A stretch of DNA of 39,096 bases from an uncultured Collinsella sp. (GTDB taxonomy: Bacteria > Actinomycetota > Coriobacteriia > Coriobacteriales > Coriobacteriaceae): the NCBI GenBank assembly GCA_902493985.1, contig CABURR010000017.1, positions 1 to 39,096 of the forward strand, written 5' to 3'. Below, one piece after another: positions 32,527 to 39,096 of this stretch; position 1 is the stretch's first letter, and every line of letters starts with the position of its first letter. The notes beneath the pieces are model-generated. The model had not been told where the DNA came from. It saw only the letters and a list, made by a program, of their open reading frames with translations, and did not search any database. The position numbers were made by a program, and so were the translations under genes.

Positions 32527-33507
32527 TTGGATATCATCGAGCTTCTAAAATCTGCCTTCATGGGCCTGGTCGAGGGCATCACCGAATGGCTGCCTGTTTC
32601 GTCGACCGGTCACATGATCTTGGTGGACGAGTTCGTCAAGATGAACGTGAGCGAGACGTTCTGGAATATGTTCCTGGTCGTGATTCAGCTTGGCGCCATT
32701 TTGGCTGTCTGCGTCCTGTTCTTCTACGACCTTAACCCGTTTTCTCCCAGCAAGGGCAAGGAGGGCCGTCGCGACACCTGGGTGCTGTGGGGCAAGATTG
32801 TGCTCGGCTGCATTCCCGCCGCGGCGATCGGTCTGCCGCTCAACGACTGGATGGAGGAGCATTTCTACAATGCTCCCGTCGTGGCGTTGGCGCTCATTGT
32901 GTACGGCGTGCTGTTTATCGTGATTGAGAACTGGCGCGCGAACAAGCGCGAGGAAATGGCCGTTGCCGGTTCGTTTGGTTCGCGTGCTGTGGTGGCGGGC
33001 GGACGTCCCGCCGGTGCGCACTTTGCGGCGCCCGCCGCGGCTACCGCTGAGGATGAGGACGATGACGAGAATTTGGACTTTGGCTCCATCGCCACGCTCG
33101 AGGACCTGAGTTGGAAGACTGCGCTGGGTATCGGCTGCTTCCAGGTGCTTTCGCTGGTGCCTGGTACGTCTCGTTCCGGTTCTACCATCATCGGTGGCCT
33201 GCTTTTGGGCTGCACGCGTTCGGTGGCATCCAAGTTTACGTTCTTCCTGGCTATTCCCGTTATGTTTGGCGCAAGTGCGCTCAAGCTGGTCAAGTACTTC
33301 ATCAAGGGCGGCACGTTCGGCGCCAACGAGGTCGCTATCTTGGGTGTGGGCTGCGTTGTGGCCTTTGTGGTTTCGCTCATCGCCATCAAGTGGCTCATGG
33401 GATTCGTCCGTCGTCACGACTTTAAGTGCTTCGGTGTTTACCGCATCATCCTGGGCATCGTAGTGCTCGCATACTTCTTTGTTCTGGAACCGATGCTCGG
33501 CCTCTAG
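32527..33507 (+). CDS. uppP: Undecaprenyl-diphosphatase UppP/BacA
   Basis: The 326-residue membrane enzyme removes a phosphate from undecaprenyl diphosphate to recycle the lipid carrier for peptidoglycan synthesis, and gives bacitracin tolerance. Both catalytic motifs are present: EGITEWLPVSSTGH (16-29) and PGTSRSGS (212-219). Multiple membrane helices are visible. It is about 50 residues longer than usual because of a cytoplasmic or loop insert (about 137-190) rich in Ala and ending in an acidic EDEDDDENLD run. The start is TTG at 32527 with GAGGGGG upstream; no ATG lies between there and the first motif. It ends at a terminator at 33554. Confidence 0.95.
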   Translation: MDIIELLKSAFMGLVEGITEWLPVSSTGHMILVDEFVKMNVSETFWNMFLVVIQLGAILAVCVLFFYDLNPFSPSKGKEGRRDTWVLWGKIVLGCIPAAAIGLPLNDWMEEHFYNAPVVALALIVYGVLFIVIENWRANKREEMAVAGSFGSRAVVAGGRPAGAHFAAPAAATAEDEDDDENLDFGSIATLEDLSWKTALGIGCFQVLSLVPGTSRSGSTIIGGLLLGCTRSVASKFTFFLAIPVMFGASALKLVKYFIKGGTFGANEVAILGVGCVVAFVVSLIAIKWLMGFVRRHDFKCFGVYRIILGIVVLAYFFVLEPMLGL

Positions 33508-33522
33508 CTTAGTCGACGCTGC

Positions 33523-33623
33523 GCGGCGGCCAGAGCGACAACTTGTTATTCAAAGGGGGGCGGCATGGCCAAAAGGTCTATGCCGCCCTCTTTTCATGCC
33601 AATTTGTTCGCTCTGGCCGCCGC
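33523..33623. repeat. Nested palindrome enclosing the uppP terminator
   Basis: Perfect 16-base outer arms (gcggcggccagagcga, 33523-33538, and its complement 33608-33623) surround an inner terminator hairpin at 33554-33594. Confidence 0.85.
33554..33594 (+). terminator. Intrinsic terminator after uppP
   Basis: Arms gggcggcat (33558-33566) and atgccgccc (33580-33588), extended by weaker pairs, followed by tctttt. It lies inside the longer palindrome 33523-33623. Confidence 0.88.
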
Positions 33624-33659
33624 TCGCTGCCGTTGCCATGACATCGGTGGCTCCCTGAT

Positions 33660-33724
33660 TGGTGCATTGGGGTCAGGTTACTTTGCAGCAACATGGTGCA
33701 GACTAACCTGACCCCATTGCACCA
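33660..33724. repeat. Long hairpin with 21-base arms
   Basis: Left arm 33660-33680 and right arm 33704-33724 match as reverse complements at 20 of 21 positions (shared ggggtcaggtta and taacctgacccc). The 23-base loop contains a partial copy of the arm end (atggtgca). No T-run follows. Confidence 0.85.
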
Positions 33725-33864
33725 AATTCGCCGGGGTGGGCCTGACGGCGGCGCACGGAGTCGCGGTGTGATTTGCGTCGGTGTCCGCGCGGCTCGGTAT
33801 ACTGGTACGGCTCAAACTATGGCGCTGCCCGCAGGCGCGCCGTCCGTCAGATGAGGAGTCGCCC

Positions 33865-36765
33865 ATGACCCAGCCCCTGCCCTGGGAAAAGAACACTGCG
33901 GTACCCGTGCCGCCCGCGCCGGAACCCGTGCCGCTCGATGCGTACACCGCCCCCGCCGCGCCGGAACCCGAGCTCGTTCCGCTCGACATCTACGACGCCC
34001 CGGCTCCGGCGCCCAAACCAGCCAAGCCGCTCGTCGATATCGATAGTCTGAACCCCGCCCAGCGCGAGGCGGTCCTGACCACCGAGGGCCCGCTGCTGGT
34101 CCTTGCCGGCGCCGGCTCGGGCAAGACCCGCGTCCTGACCTTCCGCATCGCGCATATGCTCGGCGACCTGGGCGTTAAACCCTGGCAGGTCCTGGCTATC
34201 ACGTTTACCAACAAGGCCGCGGCCGAGATGCGCGAGCGTCTGGCAGCGCTCATCCCCAGCGGCACCCGCGGCATGTGGGTGTGCACCTTCCACGCTATGT
34301 GTGTGCGCATGCTGCGCGAGGACGCCGACCTGCTGGGCTACACCGGGCAGTTCACCATCTACGACGATGACGACTCAAAGCGCATGGTGCGCGACATTAT
34401 GCAGGCGCTCGGCATCGAGCAAAAGCAGTTCCCCATCAACATGATCCGCAGCAAGATCAGCTCGGCCAAAAACGCCATGATCGGGCCCGAGGACATGCTC
34501 AAATCCGCCGACAGCCCTAATGACAAAAAGGCCGCGCAAGTCTACCTGGAGCTGGAGCGCCGCCTGCGTGCCGCCAACGCCATGGACTTCGACGACCTGC
34601 TTGTGCGCACACTCGAGCTGCTGCGCACCCGCCCCGAGGTGCTCGACAAGTACCAGGAGCGCTTCCGCTACATTAGCGTCGACGAGTATCAGGACACCAA
34701 CCACGTCCAGTACGAGATCGCCAACCTGCTGGCCGCCAAGTACCAAAACCTCATGGTTGTGGGCGACGACGACCAGTCCATTTATAGCTGGCGTGGCGCT
34801 GACATCACCAATATCCTGGACTTCGAGAAGGATTTTAAAAACTGCAAGACCGTCAAGCTGGAGCAGAACTACCGCTCCACGGGTCATATCCTGAGCGCCG
34901 CCAACGCCGTGGTGCGTCACAACTCGCAGCGCAAGGACAAGCGCCTGTTTACGGCCGAGGGCGACGGTGAAAAGATTCAGGCCTTCCAGGCAAGCGATGA
35001 ACGCGACGAGGGCCGCTGGATTGCCGGCGAGATCGAAAAGCTGCATTCCAAGGGCACGAGCTACGACGACATCGCCGTGTTCTACCGCACCAACGCCCAG
35101 TCGCGTATTCTCGAAGATATGTTCCTGCGTGCGGGCGTGCCCTACAAGATCGTGGGCGGCACGCGATTCTTCGACCGCGCCGAGATCCGCGACGTCATGG
35201 CCTACCTCAAGATGATCGTGAACCCGGCCGACGAGATGAGCGTCAAGCGCGTCATCAACACGCCGCGCCGCGGCATCGGCTCCACCTCGATCCAGAAGAT
35301 CGAACAGCTGGCGCGCGACAACCGTTGCTCGTTCTTCCAAGCCTGCGAGATTGCGACGGCCGAGACGGGCATGTTTAGCGCCAAGGTGCGCAACGGCCTG
35401 TCGAGTTTTGTGGCGCTGGTGCGCGAGGGTCGTCGCATGGACGGCGAGCTCAAGGACGTCGTCGAGATGATTGTCGACAAGACGGGCCTGCTGCAGGCGT
35501 TCCGCGCCGAGGGCACCATGGAGTCCGAGAGCCGCGCCGAGAACATTCAGGAATTCCTGGGCGTTGCAGCCGAATTTGAGGAGACGCACGAGGATATCGA
35601 GGGTACGCTCGAGAGCCTAGAAGAGCTGCGCGCGGCCGGTGTTGCCGACGTACCGGCCGGCGCCAAGTCCGAGCCCGTCGTGGTGAGCGCGCCTGCGCCT
35701 GAACCGGGGCCGTCTGCCCCGGCATCCTCGTTTGAGGCGCTCGTTGGCGCGCGTGATGCCGCGGGTTCCAATCCGCTCGATAGCCTGGCGGCCCCGGCGC
35801 TTTCTCCGCAGGATGCCCTGGCCGCCGCCATCGCGGGCAACGCGTATGCCGCGCCGACGGAGTTGCCGGCGGGCGCCGTGCATGCCGACGAGATCGAGCG
35901 CACCTACGGTCCGCTCACCTGCAAGGCGCTGCCGGCACTCATGGAGTGGCTGGCCCTGCGCTCCGACTTGGATTCCCTGGCCGGCGAGACGCATGCCATC
36001 ACCATGATGACCATCCACTCCGCCAAGGGCCTGGAGTTCCCCGCGGTGTTCGTGGCCGGCATGGAGGAGGGCATCTTCCCGCACGTGCACGACTTTGGCG
36101 GCAGCGATGACCCGGGCAAGCTCGAGGAGGAGCGTCGCCTGGCCTACGTTGCCATCACGCGTGCCCGTAAGCGACTGTTCTTGACCTATGCGGCCACACG
36201 TCGCACCTACGGTTCGACTTCTGCCAACCCGCGCTCGCGCTTCCTCAACGAGATTCCGTTTGAGGATATCGAGTTTAGCGGTATCGGCTCTGCCGGTTTT
36301 GAGGGCACGGGCTGGGAGAAGCGCGGCGACCGTCACGGCACCTTTGGCTCGGGCATGGGCTCGGACATGTATGGCGGCAAGGTGTTTGGCTCGCATACGC
36401 GCTCGACCGGCGGTTCCGGTTCGCGCGGCGGATCGAGCTTTGACGATTTCTTTGGCGGCAGCAGCTACGGGACCGAGCGCCATCGTGGGGTTTCGCCCGA
36501 TGCCGGCCGTGTTGCCTCGACCTTTGGCTCGGGCGCGCCGCGAGCCAAAAAGCCCTCGTCCAAGGTGTCCCCGACGGTGGAGCGCAAGGTCGATCGCGCC
36601 AGCGCATCGCAGGACTTTGCCGCGGGCGATACCGTGAGCCACAAGACCTTTGGCACGGGTACCGTGATCTCGGTCGCTGGAGACATGATCGAGGTCCAAT
36701 TCGAAAAGACCGGCCAGACCAAAAAGCTGATGAAGGGTTTTGCACCGATCGTCAAGCTGTCGTAA
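33865..36765 (+). CDS. pcrA: UvrD/PcrA-type superfamily 1 DNA helicase
   Basis: The 966-residue 3'-5' helicase serves in nucleotide-excision and mismatch-type repair and in clearing recombination proteins. All motifs are intact: LNPAQREAVLTTEG, GAGSGKT (82-88), ITFTNKAAAEM, VDEYQDT, GDDDQSIYSWRGAD, LEQNYRST, HSAKGLEFPAVFVAGMEEG and YVAITRARKRL. Three oddities are seen. There is a Pro/Ala-rich N-terminal extension of about 60 residues. A low-complexity insert of about 100 residues (Ala, Pro, Ser) lies just before the ALPALMEWLALRSDLD segment. A long Gly/Ser/Arg-rich linker precedes a C-terminal small barrel (DTVSHKTFGTGTVISVAGD), typical of PcrA. The ATG at 33865 follows GAGGAG; the longer frame from 33781 includes the promoter and is rejected. 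Confidence 0.95.
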   Translation: MTQPLPWEKNTAVPVPPAPEPVPLDAYTAPAAPEPELVPLDIYDAPAPAPKPAKPLVDIDSLNPAQREAVLTTEGPLLVLAGAGSGKTRVLTFRIAHMLGDLGVKPWQVLAITFTNKAAAEMRERLAALIPSGTRGMWVCTFHAMCVRMLREDADLLGYTGQFTIYDDDDSKRMVRDIMQALGIEQKQFPINMIRSKISSAKNAMIGPEDMLKSADSPNDKKAAQVYLELERRLRAANAMDFDDLLVRTLELLRTRPEVLDKYQERFRYISVDEYQDTNHVQYEIANLLAAKYQNLMVVGDDDQSIYSWRGADITNILDFEKDFKNCKTVKLEQNYRSTGHILSAANAVVRHNSQRKDKRLFTAEGDGEKIQAFQASDERDEGRWIAGEIEKLHSKGTSYDDIAVFYRTNAQSRILEDMFLRAGVPYKIVGGTRFFDRAEIRDVMAYLKMIVNPADEMSVKRVINTPRRGIGSTSIQKIEQLARDNRCSFFQACEIATAETGMFSAKVRNGLSSFVALVREGRRMDGELKDVVEMIVDKTGLLQAFRAEGTMESESRAENIQEFLGVAAEFEETHEDIEGTLESLEELRAAGVADVPAGAKSEPVVVSAPAPEPGPSAPASSFEALVGARDAAGSNPLDSLAAPALSPQDALAAAIAGNAYAAPTELPAGAVHADEIERTYGPLTCKALPALMEWLALRSDLDSLAGETHAITMMTIHSAKGLEFPAVFVAGMEEGIFPHVHDFGGSDDPGKLEEERRLAYVAITRARKRLFLTYAATRRTYGSTSANPRSRFLNEIPFEDIEFSGIGSAGFEGTGWEKRGDRHGTFGSGMGSDMYGGKVFGSHTRSTGGSGSRGGSSFDDFFGGSSYGTERHRGVSPDAGRVASTFGSGAPRAKKPSSKVSPTVERKVDRASASQDFAAGDTVSHKTFGTGTVISVAGDMIEVQFEKTGQTKKLMKGFAPIVKLS

Positions 36766-36772
36766 TCCCGGC

Positions 36773-36902
36773 GGACCTGGGCGGGCGTATGGGGCAACAT
36801 CGCCTGCTCGGGCAGTCCTGCGCAAGACGGAGGCCACATTAAGTGGCCTCCTTTGCGTGCGGAACTCGCGATCGATGTTGCCCCATACGCCCGCCCAGGT
36901 CC
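36773..36902. repeat. Palindromic element, copy 1: perfect 30-base arms around a terminator
   Basis: Outer arms 36773-36802 and 36873-36902 are exact reverse complements over 30 bases. The 70-base interior contains a terminator-like stem ggaggccac (36829-36837)/gtggcctcc (36843-36851) and two segments also found in copy 2 at the right edge: gctcgggcagtcctgc (36806-36821) and cgtgcggaactcgcgatcga (36856-36875). It lies 8 bases after the pcrA stop. Confidence 0.9.
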
Positions 36903-36918
36903 TTAGATAACGTTGCTT

Positions 36919-36947
36919 GCGAACGTCGCTCTGCTCGTTCGCTTTTT
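36919..36947 (+). terminator. Second terminator downstream of pcrA
   Basis: Arms gcgaacg (36919-36925) and cgttcgc (36936-36942), followed by ttttt. Confidence 0.8.
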
Positions 36948-36986
36948 GATCTGGAGAGCCGGGTGGGCTGATATATAGATATGAGT

Positions 36987-37026
36987 AGGGGCTCCTCCGT
37001 TGATGAACGGGGGGAGCCCCTTGTTG
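36987..37026 (+). terminator. Terminator-like direct repeat, left copy
   Basis: A hairpin of about 14 base pairs with the loop gatg (aggggctcctccgttgatga start; gagcccc end), followed by ttgttgtgtttt. Nearly the same sequence recurs at 38934-38972 in the same orientation on the far side of the AbiE-like pair. Confidence 0.85.
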
Positions 37027-37056
37027 TGTTTTGAATGGTGCGCTTGGCTTTGATGA

Positions 37057-37101
37057 TTGATGATTTTATACGATTTAGTATAATTTCAGATAGATACTAA
37101 A
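37057..37101 (+). promoter_or_regulatory. Strong promoter with overlapping palindromes for the AbiE-like operon
   Basis: TTGATG (37057-37062), a 16-base spacer and a consensus TATAAT (37079-37084). Two palindromes overlap it: ttatac-N6-gtataa (37066-37083) and tttagtat (37074-37081)/atactaaa (37094-37101). Binding at either would block the -10, which fits autorepression by the first gene product. Confidence 0.75.
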
Positions 37102-37131
37102 ATGTAACTGAAATGAAAACGGTGAGTGGAC

Positions 37132-38154
37132 ATGCTGCTAAATTGTCTCCCTAAAAGACTCTTCTCTTTAGAGCTCGCCATCGACTCAGAGCCAGTTGAG
37201 ATGCAGATTCCTCGCATGTATCTTGAGTGGTTTTCGCTTCGCTTGGCACGACTCGGCATGTCTGAGCAAGGCCGTTTTATTGTTGCGGAACCAAAAGAAC
37301 CGCCCAGTGTCATTTCGGCGCGAAATCTCGTCAATGCAGTGCGCAAGATAGATGCTCGCCCGGTGGCAATTTGCTGGGATGCTATGGATTTAGGTTTTAT
37401 GCGCGCGCTTTCTTCGGAGGGGGTCGCATATATCCGAGATGAGCGAAATGCGTTTCTGCCGTTTATCGGAGCCGTTATTTCCGATGAGGTGCTGGGTGCT
37501 TCTCCCTCTGCTTCGCTTTCGCCCCAATCTCAACGAATCGTTCTAAATCTCATCGCGGGACGATGGGTTGACTGCTCCGCCGGCGACCTAGCGCGTCTGT
37601 GTGGCAAAAGCGCGGCAAGCGTCAGCGGCTATCTTTCGGAAATCGCTGCTATAGCTCCTGGGTTGATTATGCGGGACGGCAAAAAGCGTATATTGTGCGA
37701 CGCCGGGCTGTCGACCGAGACGTTGCTGGATGGGTTTGAGGACTATTTTCGCACGCCAGTTATAGAACGCATTCGGCTTAAGGGGACAATCAACAGGGTA
37801 GAATTGCGGGCCGTTGATGCGCTGCTTTCCGGTGTGTCTGCCCTTAGCTATATGTCCGACCTTGCCCATGAAGACTCTGCTCCAACCATTGCTCTCGAAA
37901 AGTATCAGCTAGAGGCCTTAAAAGAGCATATGGGCGACAGATGGTTGGAGGCCCAGTGGTACGAACCGGCTGCTATCGAGATTGAGGTCTGGTCGTATCC
38001 CGTGGACGAGCCGTCCGATGTTAGTTTTGACACGACGGGTTTGCAATGTGTCGACCCGTTCTCCTTATACGTTGCCTGCGCAAAAACGAATTACAAAGAC
38101 GACCGTCTGCTCGATGCGGTCGAACAGCTCAGGAGGGCGATATGCCAAAAGTGA
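37132..38154 (+). CDS. AbiEi-like winged-helix regulator / putative antitoxin
   Basis: The 340-residue protein has a central winged-helix region (about 131-190: PQSQRIVLNLIAGRWVDCSA, GDLARLCGKSAASVSGYLSE, then MRDGKKRILCD as the wing). The N-terminal domain of about 120 residues is of unknown type, and the C-terminal helical domain contains LHVACAK-like SLYVACAKTNYKDDRLLDA, which recalls effector or partner-binding regions of AbiEi proteins. It probably represses its own promoter and counteracts the downstream nucleotidyltransferase. I chose ATG 37132 over GTG 37126. Base composition is visibly richer in A+T than pcrA. The assignment rests on gene order and domain layout, not on a clear family match. 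Confidence 0.6.
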   Translation: MLLNCLPKRLFSLELAIDSEPVEMQIPRMYLEWFSLRLARLGMSEQGRFIVAEPKEPPSVISARNLVNAVRKIDARPVAICWDAMDLGFMRALSSEGVAYIRDERNAFLPFIGAVISDEVLGASPSASLSPQSQRIVLNLIAGRWVDCSAGDLARLCGKSAASVSGYLSEIAAIAPGLIMRDGKKRILCDAGLSTETLLDGFEDYFRTPVIERIRLKGTINRVELRAVDALLSGVSALSYMSDLAHEDSAPTIALEKYQLEALKEHMGDRWLEAQWYEPAAIEIEVWSYPVDEPSDVSFDTTGLQCVDPFSLYVACAKTNYKDDRLLDAVEQLRRAICQK

Positions 38155-38909
38155 GGGGAATAGAGCGATTTGCCGACGCCATGAGCAGTTGCAAAGGTGG
38201 TTACGTCCTTATTGGTGGAGGGGCCTGCAGCGTTCTATTTGACAGCGAAGGTGATTCGTTTAGGGCAACCGAAGATTTGGATGTCGTCGTAATTGTTGAT
38301 GGGGAAGGCGTTGAATTCGCCACTGCATTGTGGGCATTTATCAAAGCAGCTGGATACGAGGTTGGAAAGGTCGGCGATGGAAAGTGCACTTACTATCGGT
38401 TCTGTTTGCCCAAAGGATCAAGGCGAGCCCTAGACTATCCCGGTCAAATCGAGTTGTTTGCCCGACATCCTGATTTTGTGCTCGAAGATGAAATGAGCGA
38501 GGTAGCTCCTCTTTCCTTTGACGGGGCGATATCGAGTCTTTCCGCCATTATTCTCGACGATGGCTACTACGAATTTATTCGCGACAACGCAACGAACGTA
38601 GAGGGCATCACGTTGCTCGATGCGCTCCATATCATCCCCCTCAAGATGCGTGCGCACATTGATATCAACAGGAGCTATGAAGAAGGGCGTCATTGCAACG
38701 ATATAGATCGGCGGAAGCATCGTTCAGATGTTGCTCGACTTGCCGGTTTGTTGTCGTCCTCAGTGCGTTTGGAGCTAACGGGGCAAATGAGGGTTGATGC
38801 GGAGGATTTTCTTACGGACTTTACTTCGTATGCAAATCGGCAGACCAACCGTAAGGAAAGGGCGCGGCTTCAGGACACGTTATCGTTTCTCGAAAAGGTC
38901 TATCTATAG
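38142..38909 (+). CDS. AbiEii/MNT-type nucleotidyltransferase (putative toxin)
   Basis: The 255-residue protein has the minimal nucleotidyltransferase signature: YVLIGGGACSVLF (about 21-33) followed by the paired acidic residues in TEDLDVVV (Asp45, Asp47). Further conserved charged positions are Lys168 in LHIIPLKMRAH and RRKHRSDVARL (about 190-200), as in the AbiEii/AbiGii toxin family. Such enzymes transfer nucleotides to RNA or protein and halt growth; in AbiE systems this gives abortive phage infection. The start overlaps the upstream gene by 13 bases with AGGAGGG inside it, so the two are translationally coupled. The terminator at 38934 ends the operon. Confidence 0.75.
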   Translation: MPKVRGIERFADAMSSCKGGYVLIGGGACSVLFDSEGDSFRATEDLDVVVIVDGEGVEFATALWAFIKAAGYEVGKVGDGKCTYYRFCLPKGSRRALDYPGQIELFARHPDFVLEDEMSEVAPLSFDGAISSLSAIILDDGYYEFIRDNATNVEGITLLDALHIIPLKMRAHIDINRSYEEGRHCNDIDRRKHRSDVARLAGLLSSSVRLELTGQMRVDAEDFLTDFTSYANRQTNRKERARLQDTLSFLEKVYL

Positions 38910-38933
38910 GCACCTTGATTCGTTATGTATAGC

Positions 38934-38972
38934 AGGGGCTCTTCCGTTGATGAACGGAAGAGCCCCTTGTTG
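38934..38972 (+). terminator. Terminator-like direct repeat, right copy
   Basis: Perfect 14-base stem ggggctcttccgtt (38935-38948), loop gatg, and its complement, followed by ttgttgcttttt. It ends the AbiE-like operon and matches 36987-37026 except for a few compensating changes in the stem. Confidence 0.9.
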
Positions 38973-39004
38973 CTTTTTGATTGTCGTAACTAGTCAGAGG
39001 CTCA

Positions 39005-39096
39005 CCGGGACGGGGCGCGGGATTTGGTCGATCGCGAGTTCCGCACGAGCCGGAGAGCACTTAATGTGCTCTCCGTGCGAGCAGGACTGTCCGAGC
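39005..39096. repeat. Palindromic element, copy 2, cut by the window edge
   Basis: Read on the minus strand this carries the same core as copy 1: gctcggacagtcctgc (39096-39081), cacattaagtg in the inner loop, and an exact 20-base match to 36856-36875 (39047-39028). The inner stem is ggagagcac/gtgctctcc. The visible outer arm (about 39005-39030, G+C-rich) is unrelated to copy 1's arm; its partner should lie just beyond the edge. Confidence 0.8.

Larger units (their letters stand above)
33508..33864. other. 357-base gap with two palindromic elements
   Basis: The gap holds the nested palindrome 33523-33623 (with the uppP terminator inside), the long hairpin 33660-33724, and a TATACT at 33798-33803 that fits the pcrA promoter with a leader of about 60 bases. 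No gene is visible. Confidence 0.65.

Noticed and set aside
1..39096. CRISPR array or transposase gene
   Set aside because: No regularly spaced short direct repeats and no DDE, HUH or serine/tyrosine recombinase motifs were seen on either strand.

Overview
The window is G+C-rich, densely packed bacterial DNA. Gene content and protein style point to the class Coriobacteriia (Actinomycetota), most likely Collinsella or a close relative. This taxonomic call is an inference from recognised proteins (a DivIC-type divisome protein, a DUF2207 protein, an intact purH, Ala/Pro-rich linkers in otherwise standard proteins) and was not checked by any search. I count 36 protein genes (one cut by the left edge) and one tRNA.

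Layout. 1-8050: housekeeping block with a PHP hydrolase (partial), a LarC C-terminal-domain protein, a YfcE-like phosphodiesterase overlapping the mazG ribosome site, enolase, a DivIC/FtsB-like protein, a Ppx/GppA phosphatase, tRNA-Leu(UAA), a TPR-like membrane-anchored protein, and an orphan PTS IIB plus VOC protein pair. 8050-11460: a leftward operon (UBA-like/DUF4342 membrane protein, OmpR-type regulator, sensor kinase) and a Nudix hydrolase. 11457-15931: a visibly more A+T-rich accessory island with a PLD-nuclease/DEAH-helicase/DUF3427 protein divergent from an AAA_14-DUF4143 ATPase whose promoter lies inside two palindromes. 16200-25600: a small membrane protein, a metallophosphoesterase, gluQRS, a DUF2207 protein, a GNAT acetyltransferase, purH, an unrecognised protein and a PucR-type regulator. 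25800-28000: an ornithine-cyclodeaminase-like protein and an aminotransferase, divergent from the PucR gene. 28150-29900: a second two-component pair. 30060-31640: a hipBA toxin-antitoxin operon behind three operator-like sites. 31840-36770: universal stress protein, uppP and pcrA/uvrD. 37130-38910: an AbiE-like regulator/nucleotidyltransferase pair behind a strong, palindrome-covered promoter.

The most distinctive property lies between the genes. Many intergenic gaps hold long inverted repeats, often nested: long outer arms surround an inner terminator-like hairpin. Two copies, at 36773-36902 and from about 39005 to the right edge, share a conserved core in opposite orientation, but their outer arms are unrelated in sequence. 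The copy at 36773-36902 has perfect 30-base arms. The AbiE-like pair sits between these two elements and also between two near-identical terminator hairpins in direct orientation (36987-37026 and 38934-38972). I regard this palindromic element family, and its association with the accessory cassette, as the best candidate for something undescribed.
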